A stretch of DNA of 16,509 nt from JAHHUH01 sp045123075 (GCA_045123075.1 JBGVIJ010000010.1:1-16509), one strand, 5' to 3'; shown: positions 6,475-11,983, counted from the first letter of the stretch. The notes: generated from the letters alone by a model not told the origin. Numbers and translations are program-made.

Positions 6475-8518
6475 GATTGCAGAATACTGTGGTTTTTGCT
6501 ATGGTGTAAAGCGTGCCGTGGAAATGGCAGAAAAGGCTGCAGAAGAAAAGGTTAATGGTGCAACCTTAGGTCCTTTGATTCACAACCCGCAGTTTATCGC
6601 TGAACTTGAAAGCAAAGGCATTGCCTGCAAGGAAGATTTACAAGACTTTACCACTGGTGAAACGGTTATCTTCCGTTCCCATGGTGTAGGCCCTGAAATC
6701 TACCAAAAGGCAGAAGAAATGCAACTGGATATAATCGACGCAACCTGTCCTAATGTGCGTATGGCACAGAAAAAAGCGTTCCAAGCTGCCCAAGATGGCT
6801 TTTATCCCGTAATTGTTGGTGAAAAAAATCACCCGGAAGTAAAAAGTATTAAAAAGTGGGCAGGAGAAAACGCAATTGTTGTCGAATGTATAGAAGATAT
6901 CTCTAACGTGCCGCAGAAGGATAAGTATGCGGTTATCATCCAAACTACTTTTGAACTGCAAAAGTTTGAAGAAATCTTAGCAGAACTTCAAAAGGTGCGC
7001 GAGGGTGAATATAGGGTAGAGCGTACAATTTGCTTAGCTACATCGCAACGCCAAAACGCTGCCATTAAATTAGCAAGCGAAGTGGACGCTTTTATCGTGA
7101 TTGGTGGACGCAACAGTGCTAACACTCGTCATTTGTACGAGCTTGTTGCTACTAAATGCTCTAAAGCTTATCACATCGAAACCGCTGCCGAACTAGATTC
7201 GGAAATGTTCAGAGATTGTATTAAAATTGGAATCACGGCAGGAGCATCAACTCCCGACCGTTTAATTAAGGAGGCTATTGCAGCAATGGAAAACATGGAT
7301 TTTGAAAGTTTGTTGGCACAAAGTGAGGAGGTAAACGTATATCCCGGTAAAATCGTGGAAGCTACCGTTATTCAATTGGATAAAGATGGCGTATATGTAG
7401 ATTTTGGCTATATGCGCGAAGGCATTGTAACCTATCCGGAATGGTCTTTGACTGAAACCGCTGAAGAATTGATGGCTACCATCAAAGTTGGCGACAAAGT
7501 AGAAGTTAAAGTTATCCCCGGTACTTCTAAAGACGACTTTGTACGTATGTCCAAAGTTAAAGCTGAACGCGACGCAGCTTGGAAAAACGTTGCAGAATTG
7601 GCAGAAGGCGAAAAACGCGCTGCTTCCGTTAAAGTTATCCGCATCATCAAAAATAAAGCTAAAAACATCGTTGGCTTGGCAGTTGCTGTTGAAGGCGTAG
7701 AAGGCTTCATGCCTGCTTCTCACGTTGAATTGAAACGTGTAGAAGACTTCACCGGTTATGTTGGTCAAGAAATGGAAGCTGAAATCATCGAAGTTGACCT
7801 CGAAAAGAAACGCATCGTTGTTTCTCGTCGCGACTTGTTGAAAGCTGAAAAAGAAGCTAAAGCTAAAGCTTGGAAAGAAGCTAAAGAAGCTCGCATCGCT
7901 GCTGCTAAAGAAGCTCGCGCTGCTGCTGAAGAAGCTGCTTACGCTTCCGTTGAAGAAGGCACCACCGTTGCAGGTAAAGTTGTTAAAGTTGCTGAATTTG
8001 GTTTGTTCGTAGAAGTTGGCGCTGGCCTCGTTGGCTTGGTTCACAACACCGAACTCTCCTGGAACCGCAATGCTAAAGCTGAAGAAGTTGCACAAGTTGG
8101 TGACGAAGTAGAAGTATTCATCAAAAAAATCGACCGCGAAAACAAACGCGTTGCATTGTCCATCAAAGCTACCCAAGAAGATCCTTGGAAAGTTGAAGCT
8201 GGCAAATTGAACGTTGGCGAAATCGTTGAAGTAGAAGTTCTCCGCTTCTTGCCCTTCGGCGCTATCGTTAAAATCAGCGACAAAGTAGAAGGTTTGGTTC
8301 ACATCTCCGAAATCGCTGAAGAACGCATCGCTAAAGCTGACGACGTTCTCGAAGTTGGTCAAATCGTTAAAGCTCAAGTTCTGAAAATGGACCTCGAAGG
8401 CAAAAAAATCGGCCTGAGCATCGTAAAAGCTGCTCAAGCTGCTGAACAAGCTGAATACAGCTCCTACCTGAACGGTTCCGCAGGCTTGACCCAAGACCTG
8501 TCCGAACAACTTCAATAA
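6464..8518 (+). CDS. ispH: IspH-ribosomal protein S1 fusion (HMBPP reductase / four S1 domains)
   Basis: This 684-residue bifunctional protein is a known fusion in Clostridia and Negativicutes. Residues 1-275 are IspH, the 4Fe-4S enzyme that reduces HMBPP to IPP and DMAPP at the end of the MEP pathway. Its iron-sulfur cysteines are C12 (GFCYGV), C95 (ATCPNV) and C190. H40, H74, H123 and the TAGASTP motif (258-264) are also present. Residues 291 onward hold four S1 RNA-binding repeats starting near 291, 384, 496 and 581. The third repeat ends KRVALSIKA and the fourth ends KKIGLSIVKA. A charged Ala/Lys/Glu helix (about 458-493) separates repeats two and three. Codon use becomes strongly biased (GAA, GCT, AAA, GTT) in the S1 half. 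An internal start may also give free S1. Confidence 0.96.
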   Translation: MEIKIAEYCGFCYGVKRAVEMAEKAAEEKVNGATLGPLIHNPQFIAELESKGIACKEDLQDFTTGETVIFRSHGVGPEIYQKAEEMQLDIIDATCPNVRMAQKKAFQAAQDGFYPVIVGEKNHPEVKSIKKWAGENAIVVECIEDISNVPQKDKYAVIIQTTFELQKFEEILAELQKVREGEYRVERTICLATSQRQNAAIKLASEVDAFIVIGGRNSANTRHLYELVATKCSKAYHIETAAELDSEMFRDCIKIGITAGASTPDRLIKEAIAAMENMDFESLLAQSEEVNVYPGKIVEATVIQLDKDGVYVDFGYMREGIVTYPEWSLTETAEELMATIKVGDKVEVKVIPGTSKDDFVRMSKVKAERDAAWKNVAELAEGEKRAASVKVIRIIKNKAKNIVGLAVAVEGVEGFMPASHVELKRVEDFTGYVGQEMEAEIIEVDLEKKRIVVSRRDLLKAEKEAKAKAWKEAKEARIAAAKEARAAAEEAAYASVEEGTTVAGKVVKVAEFGLFVEVGAGLVGLVHNTELSWNRNAKAEEVAQVGDEVEVFIKKIDRENKRVALSIKATQEDPWKVEAGKLNVGEIVEVEVLRFLPFGAIVKISDKVEGLVHISEIAEERIAKADDVLEVGQIVKAQVLKMDLEGKKIGLSIVKAAQAAEQAEYSSYLNGSAGLTQDLSEQLQ
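7267..7288 (+). promoter_or_regulatory. rpsA: Internal ribosome binding site and in-frame ATG for free S1
   Basis: TAAGGAGG (7267-7274) is a perfect match to the anti-Shine-Dalgarno core. It is followed after 11 bases by ATG 7286, which is codon 275 of the ispH-S1 frame. This is precisely the end of the IspH domain and about 16 residues before the first S1 repeat. Initiation here would yield a 410-residue S1 protein. Use of this start is an inference. Confidence 0.6.
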
Positions 8519-8533
8519 TAAGAGGAATGACCG

Positions 8534-9598
8534 ATGAAGCGCGCTCAACGCAAACTAGAACATATTAAATATGCTTTAGAGCTTGGCGATGGACCTAAGA
8601 GCACGCATTTTGAGGATATTCGTTTCTTACATAATTGTCTGCCGGAAATTAATCCGGCAGACATTATTTTATCTGGCGAAGTATTTGGCAAACACTTGCG
8701 TTTGCCTTTTTTAATAGATGCTATTACCGGAGGAACGGATGCCGTTGCAGATGTGAATGCTAAGGTCGCTCAAGCTGCTGCTGACTTAGGTATTGCCATG
8801 GCAGTAGGTTCCCAATACGGTGCAGTACGTGATAAAGTAGGCTATGCAAGCTACGAAATCGTGCGTAAGTATAATCCTGATGGCATTGTTTTTGCTAACA
8901 TTAGCGCTCTTGCTACGCCCGAACAAGCTGGTGAAGCTGTACGTATGCTTAACGCAGATGCTCTCGAAGTACATCTTAATCCTGCCCAAGAGCTTTTCAT
9001 GAGCGAAGGGGACAAAGATTTTAGAGGTCTTTTAGATAATATACTGCGTATCCGTGAGGGAATTGATGTTCCTGTAATTGTTAAAGAAACTGGCTGTGGC
9101 ATCGCTAAAGAAGAATACGCTCGCCTTAAAGCTGCAGGCTTTACTTGCTATGACTGTGCAGGTGCAGGTGGAACTAACTTCCCTGCCATTGAAGCAGCTC
9201 GCTACGGCAAAGAGCTCACTGCAGATTTTGCAGGCTGGGGCTTGCCTACTGCTTGGTCTTTGCTTGATGGAGCTCGCTCTTGTAACGAAAGAGACTTCTT
9301 GATTGCTAGTGGTGGTATCCGCAATGCAAGTCAAGTAGCTAAAGCATTTGCCCTTGGTGCAGATATGGTAGGTATTACCGGTATCGCACTGCGTCTTATC
9401 CAAAAAACAGATGTAGCTGCAGTTGTTGCTTACTTTGAAGAATTAGGCAAAGAGCTTACAAATTATATGCTCCTTTTGGGTGCAAAAACTCCCTACGATT
9501 TACGCAAGGTACCTGTAATTTTTACCGGTGAAACTGCAAATTACATTGCTAATAGGGGCTATGACCTTGCTTCTTTAAGCAAAAATAGAAGAAATTAA
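8534..9598 (+). CDS. fni: Type 2 isopentenyl-diphosphate delta-isomerase (FMN-dependent)
   Basis: This 354-residue TIM-barrel flavoenzyme interconverts IPP and DMAPP with reduced FMN and Mg2+. The N-terminal RKLEHIKYAL segment, IDAITGG (61-67) and VGSQYGAVR (91-99) are family motifs. HLNPAQE (147-153) contains the substrate and metal residues His147, Asn149, Gln152 and Glu153. FMN-phosphate binding is represented by CAGAGGTNF and by ASGGIRNASQVAKAFALGAD. It begins 15 bases after the S1 stop, preceded by AAGAGGA. Sitting behind ispH, it adjusts the IPP/DMAPP ratio made by IspH, so the two isoprenoid genes flank the S1 module. An unusual perfect hairpin lies about 100 bases into the gene. It ends 15 bases before a strong terminator. 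Confidence 0.95.
   Translation: MKRAQRKLEHIKYALELGDGPKSTHFEDIRFLHNCLPEINPADIILSGEVFGKHLRLPFLIDAITGGTDAVADVNAKVAQAAADLGIAMAVGSQYGAVRDKVGYASYEIVRKYNPDGIVFANISALATPEQAGEAVRMLNADALEVHLNPAQELFMSEGDKDFRGLLDNILRIREGIDVPVIVKETGCGIAKEEYARLKAAGFTCYDCAGAGGTNFPAIEAARYGKELTADFAGWGLPTAWSLLDGARSCNERDFLIASGGIRNASQVAKAFALGADMVGITGIALRLIQKTDVAAVVAYFEELGKELTNYMLLLGAKTPYDLRKVPVIFTGETANYIANRGYDLASLSKNRRN
8637..8662 (+). other. Perfect 10-bp hairpin inside the start of fni
   Basis: GTCTGCCGGA (8637-8646) and TCCGGCAGAC (8653-8662) are exact reverse complements around a 6-nt AATTAA loop. They are followed by the T-rich ATTATTTTATCT. The hairpin lies wholly in coding sequence (residues about 35-43 of fni). It could slow or partly terminate transcription, or protect the upstream S1 message; no function is proven. 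Confidence 0.55.
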
Positions 9599-9612
9599 TA
9601 TCATAAAGTAAA

Positions 9613-9644
9613 AGCGTGTGGCATTTGCCACACGCTATTTTTTT
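9613..9644. terminator. Bidirectional terminator between fni and the DUF2922 operon
   Basis: AGCGTGTGGCA (9613-9623) pairs perfectly with TGCCACACGCT (9626-9636). A seven-T tract follows on the + strand at 9638-9644. On the - strand the same hairpin is followed by four T. The flanking genes converge here, so one hairpin probably serves both. Confidence 0.93.
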
Positions 9645-9687
9645 GCCTGAAGTGCGCTACACTTTAGAGGTTATGCAACGAAAGAGG

Positions 9688-9900
9688 TTATTTCAAAACA
9701 GTCACTTGAGTTACACGCATACGCGCTTCAATGATTTCTACCAGGTCACCGCCACTAGTTTCAACTACGTTGGCAGCAAGGATGGTCTCCATTGCAGCTT
9801 GTGCTTCTTCAGCAGTGATATCGGTGCGAGGGTCAGTTACAGTGATTACTTTAGTGTCGCCTTCAGCGGTTTTAAATACGAGTTCTAATACTTGTTCCAT
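9688..9900 (-). CDS. DUF2922 family protein
   Basis: This is a 70-residue protein of the DUF2922 family. It begins LELVFKTAEGDTKVITVTDPRTD, with AEEAQAAMETILAANV and a C-terminal ARMRVTQVT strand. The pattern (beta strands, a helix, final strands) is that of this short family, whose function is not known. AAAGGAG (9914-9920 on the - strand) precedes the ATG at good spacing. DUF2922 genes are commonly found next to DUF1659 genes in Firmicutes, as here. It is the last gene of a four-gene - strand operon and ends close to the bidirectional terminator. A hairpin-rich repeat separates it from the preceding small gene. Confidence 0.88.
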   Translation of the reverse strand: MEQVLELVFKTAEGDTKVITVTDPRTDITAEEAQAAMETILAANVVETSGGDLVEIIEARMRVTQVTVLK

Positions 9901-9930
9901 ATAGTTGTTATTTCTCCTTTAAAATTTTTT

Positions 9931-10054
9931 AATTACTCCACCCGTCAGTGCTACGCACTGCCACCATCCTCAGGAGGAGGGCTTCTCCTAATTTCAGTTA
10001 AGAGAAGGCTCCCTCTTGAGGGAGCTGTCAGCGTAGCTGACTGAGGAAGTTATT
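9931..10054. repeat. Imperfect inverted repeat element with nested hairpins (MITE/REP-like)
   Basis: The left half (from AATTACTCCACC at 9931) and the reverse complement of the right half (ending near 10054, AATAACTTCC) align over most of their ~60 bases. The element is therefore one long imperfect palindrome. Smaller hairpins are nested in it: CAGTG-CTACG-CACTG (9946-9960), GCTCCCTC-TT-GAGGGAGC (10008-10025) and GTCAGC-GTA-GCTGAC (10027-10041). It has no coding capacity. It resembles interspersed intergenic repeats common in gut Firmicutes. It sits inside the small operon and its right edge overlaps the stop codon of the 24-aa gene. Confidence 0.75.
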
Positions 10055-10124
10055 TACGTTCCCACATAATGAGTTTTAAGAGTAAGCGTGCTACTGCATG
10101 CCAAAACTTATTCCAAATGTTCAT
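10050..10124 (-). CDS. 24-residue Trp-rich cationic small protein
   Basis: A short frame starts at ATG 10124 and ends at TAA 10050, encoding 24 residues. It has Trp at positions 4, 8 and 21 and a hydrophobic core ARLLLKLIMW (12-21) ending in charged ERK. The helix is amphipathic and basic, suggesting membrane association. Its ribosome binding site TAAGG overlaps the stop codon of the DUF1659 gene (10136-10138), so it is probably translationally coupled. Clusters with DUF1659 and DUF2922 often carry a tiny hydrophobic gene (YvrJ family) at this position, but I see no clear YvrJ similarity. The last codon and stop fall at the edge of the repeat element, so the gene may be truncated by it. No function is assigned. 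Confidence 0.55.
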   Translation of the reverse strand: MNIWNKFWHAVARLLLKLIMWERK

Positions 10125-10135
10125 AGGCAAGTACC

Positions 10136-10360
10136 TTATTCTTCGACAAGCTCACTTCTGTCATTGAGCATGATGTTCACAATATTGTTAGCCATCAGGC
10201 CGGCGAGAGCGTTGCCTGCTTCGAACAATTTGTCTACTTGGGAATCCTCCTTGATTTCGCTATAGGTACGGCTTTTAGTGCGGGTGCTGCCATCTGCGTT
10301 TACACCGTCCTCCACGTTGATTACTAAACTTCGTTTGATAAGTTGTTGATTAATAGTCAT
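10136..10360 (-). CDS. DUF1659 family protein
   Basis: This is a 74-residue protein matching the DUF1659 family. The pattern is a short beta hairpin with RTKSRTYSEIKEDSQVDKLFEAGNAL and a C-terminal LMANNIVNIMLNDRSEL. The family is short, lacks known catalytic residues and has no assigned function. AGAAAGGA (10372-10379 on the - strand) lies before the ATG. It is the second gene of the four-gene operon and its stop codon forms part of the next gene's ribosome binding site. Its constant pairing with DUF2922 suggests the two act together, but this is inferred from gene neighbourhood only. Confidence 0.87.
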   Translation of the reverse strand: MTINQQLIKRSLVINVEDGVNADGSTRTKSRTYSEIKEDSQVDKLFEAGNALAGLMANNIVNIMLNDRSELVEE

Positions 10361-10382
10361 TACATTTCAATCCTTTCTGTGT

Positions 10383-10520
10383 TTAAAATAAAAGTTTTAT
10401 TACCATTGCTCCTTCGAGGGGAGTGTAGTGAATGTAAATCTTTTTAGCGTTACCAATTGCTTCATCTGCGATGGCGTGCAATTCTTTTTGGGTAACTGCT
10501 TGAGTTTTTGGTGATGGCAA
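10383..10520 (-). CDS. Hypothetical small protein (45 aa, TTG start)
   Basis: The frame ending at 10383 encodes 45 residues from TTG 10520: a PSPKTQAVTQKELHAIADEAIG helix-forming start, then KKIYIHYTPLEGAMVIKLLF. I chose TTG 10520 because AAAGGAG ends 8 bases before it. The longer form from GTG 10583 would begin inside the putative -10 box of the promoter at 10579-10618 and has no ribosome binding site. I do not recognise the family. It is the promoter-proximal gene of the operon, 22 bases ahead of the DUF1659 gene. The predicted fold is one helix plus a beta hairpin. Confidence 0.6.
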   Translation of the reverse strand: MPSPKTQAVTQKELHAIADEAIGNAKKIYIHYTPLEGAMVIKLLF

Positions 10521-10578
10521 TTTTTCATCTCCTTTCTTAAATTTCAAGGTGTTGTTCCGCGCGGTTGGTTTTGCACCT

Positions 10579-10618
10579 CTCACTCTTATAGTGGGGTCAA
10601 AAACAGCAAATCGGCAAA
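10579..10618 (-). promoter_or_regulatory. Two-box promoter-like module, copy reading into the small-gene operon
   Basis: On the - strand, TTTGCCGATT (10618-10609) is followed after exactly 15 bases by CACTATAAGAGTGAG (10593-10579), which contains TATAAG. An identical arrangement lies on the + strand at 10650-10689. Conservation of both boxes and the spacer length, with the spacer itself diverged, suggests a specific promoter class. The sigma factor encoded next door is the obvious candidate reader. This is inference. Confidence 0.55.
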
Positions 10619-10649
10619 AATGACGTAAAAAATTTTTTTTTTGTTCAAA

Positions 10650-10689
10650 TTTGCCGATTCAAAGAAAAATGACTCACTATAAGGGTGAG
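10650..10689 (+). promoter_or_regulatory. Two-box promoter-like module, divergent + strand copy
   Basis: TTTGCCGATT (10650-10659), a 15-base spacer and CACTATAAGGGTGAG (10675-10689) repeat the - strand module with one change in each 25 box bases or fewer. It points toward the 3' end of the convergent sigma gene and no + strand gene follows. Transcription from it would give an untranslated or antisense RNA. It could alternatively be one half of a paired operator, since CTCAC-N7-GTGAG is itself a near-palindrome. Confidence 0.5.
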
Positions 10690-10752
10690 ATTTCTTTTTA
10701 CTCTCTTTCTTTTATTAAATTTTCTTTCTCTCATTTTTCTTTGCCCGTATCA

Positions 10753-10806
10753 AGCAAAGCTATAAGCTTTGCTACCTTATACCCTTAGTAACTACAAACT
10801 TGTAGT
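10753..10806. other. Two perfect short hairpins downstream of the sigma gene
   Basis: AGCAAAGCT-ATA-AGCTTTGCT (10753-10773) and ACTACAA-AC-TTGTAGT (10791-10806) are perfect inverted repeats in otherwise gene-free sequence (10690-10810). Neither is followed by a T tract on either strand. They would be folded elements of any RNA started from the + strand module at 10650-10689. Confidence 0.5.
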
Positions 10807-10810
10807 ATCT

Positions 10811-10848
10811 AAAAATTAAAAACGCCCTACTCAAATAGAGTAAGGCGT
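10811..10848 (-). terminator. Terminator of the sigma factor gene
   Basis: On the - strand, ACGCCTTACTC pairs with GAGTAGGGCGT (one U-G pair) around a TATTT loop. TTTTTAATTTTT follows. It lies 7 bases after the sigma gene stop, so the sigma gene and the small-gene operon are separate transcription units. Confidence 0.88.
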
Positions 10849-10854
10849 AGTAAG

Positions 10855-11373
10855 TTACAACAAAATATTTACTTTTAATTTCTTTAAGGCTTGAACTCTT
10901 TGATAACCAATAGTGCGAGCTGCACAGTTCAAAGCTTTTCCAATAGCTTCATGACTTTCTTTAGCAAAGTAGTATCGCCAAAGAATTTCAAGTTGCCTTT
11001 TAGTAAGCTTCTTCAATTCTTGGGAAAGAGACATATTCAGCAAAAGGTTCTGTAAGGGATCATAAGCTACATTGTCATTGGAAACACTGTTTTCAAAATC
11101 AATTACTTCGTTATCCCAAGTATCGCCTTTCTTCTGGACAGAGTGAAGTAATTCATACCGCAAATGACACTGGATAAGACCAGGCAGATGTTTGTAATCT
11201 GCCCCATTGTAACGGTGAATGAAGCCAAGAAAAATTGTCCAAGCTATGTTTATAGCATCCTCACCCAAGGAGTTGAAAACACTTTCTCTACGTGCTTCTT
11301 TGAGGATGAGTGGTTTGAATTGCTCGCATAGTTTGTCAATGGCTTGTTGATTAAGAGACTGAGCTTCAATCAA
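10855..11373 (-). CDS. Sigma-70 family RNA polymerase sigma factor (small, non-housekeeping)
   Basis: This small sigma factor has 172 residues from TTG 11373. A region 2-like helix bundle spans about 12-85: EQFKPLILKEARR, then EDAINIAWTIFLGFIHRYN. A region 4 helix-turn-helix spans about 115-168: LKKLTKRQLEILWRYYFAKESHEAIGKALN, then ARTIGYQRVQALKKL. It should direct core polymerase to a few promoters. TTG 11373 is the first conventional start but has no ribosome binding site. The frame stays open upstream with plausible protein sequence to an AUC at 11451 behind GAGGAG, giving 198 residues that begin with AKKT. I think that upstream start is more likely. Small sigma factors of this kind occur beside yvrJ in Bacillus (SigO/YvrI), a possible parallel. 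Confidence 0.85.
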   Translation of the reverse strand: MIEAQSLNQQAIDKLCEQFKPLILKEARRESVFNSLGEDAINIAWTIFLGFIHRYNGADYKHLPGLIQCHLRYELLHSVQKKGDTWDNEVIDFENSVSNDNVAYDPLQNLLLNMSLSQELKKLTKRQLEILWRYYFAKESHEAIGKALNCAARTIGYQRVQALKKLKVNILL

Positions 11374-11443
11374 TAAAGTTTTAAGTTCTTCCGGATAATG
11401 CTTGGAAAAACGTGGTACTGCTAAATCATTACAACACGTTTTT

Positions 11444-11470
11444 TTAGCGATGATAATCTCCTCTTTTCAT
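11444..11470 (-). promoter_or_regulatory. Sigma gene start region: Shine-Dalgarno, AUU/AUC codons and overlapping 8-codon ORF
   Basis: GAGGAG (11463-11458 on the - strand) is followed by ATT ATC ATC in the sigma frame. The last ATC (11451-11449) is at 6-base spacing and leads into GCT AAA AAA. In another frame, ATG 11470 opens an 8-codon ORF that ends at TAA 11444, overlapping this start. Initiation at AUC, coupling to the mini-ORF and +1 shifting at its stop are all possible. Confidence 0.5.
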
Positions 11471-11539
11471 TTAAGACATGTACTTCATCCATCTCTGGAC
11501 AAATTCAAAATACCACGCTTTTATAGAAATAGCAAGGAA

Positions 11540-11569
11540 TTGTCCTGTCGACAGGACATTTAATATACA
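11540..11569 (+). promoter_or_regulatory. Perfect 18-bp palindromic operator and XRE promoter
   Basis: TGTCCTGTCGACAGGACA (11541-11558) is a perfect palindrome. It lies between the divergently transcribed sigma (-) and XRE (+) genes. TTGTCC (11540-11545), in its left half, can serve as a -35 for TATACA (11564-11569) at 18-base spacing. Binding here would therefore block the XRE promoter and could also affect the sigma promoter on the other side. The neighbouring XRE protein is the likely ligand, as autoregulation is common in that family. Confidence 0.7.
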
Positions 11570-11634
11570 AAAGTGAAGTAATGTACTAAAATGGATACAC
11601 TTAAAATTAGACATCTAAAAAGGAGACAATAATA

Positions 11635-11901
11635 ATGATGGACGAAAATTTTGAAAAAGAGCTTAACCAATTTGGAGATACTATTAGAAAAATTAGAGAG
11701 TACAGGGGACTTACCCAAGAAGAGGTTGTAGAACTAACAGGAATTTCTCGCTCTACTTTGGTGGAGATAGAAAAGGGAAGACGCTCTTTGTTAGGGTTAA
11801 ATGGTTTAAGATTATGTGTAGTTTTAGAAATAAGCCCTGATATGCTTGCTGAGATGGCTTTCAAAAATTGGAAGTACCCTGTGAACAAGGTAGAGTGGTG
11901 A
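11635..11901 (+). CDS. XRE-family helix-turn-helix transcriptional regulator
   Basis: This 88-residue protein has one HTH_3 domain at about 12-67. FGDTIRKIREYRGLTQEEVVELTG is the first part and ISRSTLVEIEKGRRS the recognition helix. A short tail ends NWKYPVNKVEW. It should bind DNA as a dimer, most simply at the 18-bp palindrome upstream. ATG 11635 is preceded by AAGGAG at 10 bases; a second ATG follows directly and would shorten it by one residue. Size and position upstream of a restriction-modification system resemble controller (C) proteins, but hicB lies between. A degraded copy of its 3' end sits after hicB. Its role as repressor of itself, the sigma gene or the R-M genes is inferred. 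Confidence 0.88.
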   Translation: MMDENFEKELNQFGDTIRKIREYRGLTQEEVVELTGISRSTLVEIEKGRRSLLGLNGLRLCVVLEISPDMLAEMAFKNWKYPVNKVEW

Positions 11902-11983
11902 GTGGGAGAAGAAGTTTTATTTTATAGCTGTCTTTGACAAATATAATAATATGTGTTAAGTTAAACCCAAAGGAGGTATGCTT

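Noticed and set aside
7262..8548. A 428-codon open frame on the - strand opposite the S1 domains
   Set aside because: It results from the extreme codon bias of S1 (GAA, GCT, AAA), which reads as Phe/Ser/Asn-rich nonsense on the other strand. It has no plausible ribosome binding site or domain.
9078..9302. A 74-codon + strand frame within fni and a 90-codon + strand frame at 9616-9888
   Set aside because: The first is out of frame inside fni. The second crosses the terminator and lies opposite the DUF2922 gene, which has the better ribosome binding site and family match.
10619..10649. A/T tract between the two promoter modules as a replication origin or attachment site
   Set aside because: There are no iterons, initiator gene, integrase or target duplication nearby; simple AT-rich spacer is enough to explain it.
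11444..11470. Programmed +1 frameshift from the 8-codon ORF into the sigma gene, as in prfB
   Set aside because: The purine-rich stretch lies about 8 bases before the CGC-TAA site rather than the tight 3-base spacing of prfB, and CGC is not a typical slip codon. Kept only as an alternative to direct AUC initiation.
11934..11947. TTGACA followed by TATAAT upstream of hicB as a complete promoter
   Set aside because: The two hexamers are only 2 bases apart, so they cannot form one promoter. TTGACA may pair with a weak -10 further on, but nothing convincing is there.
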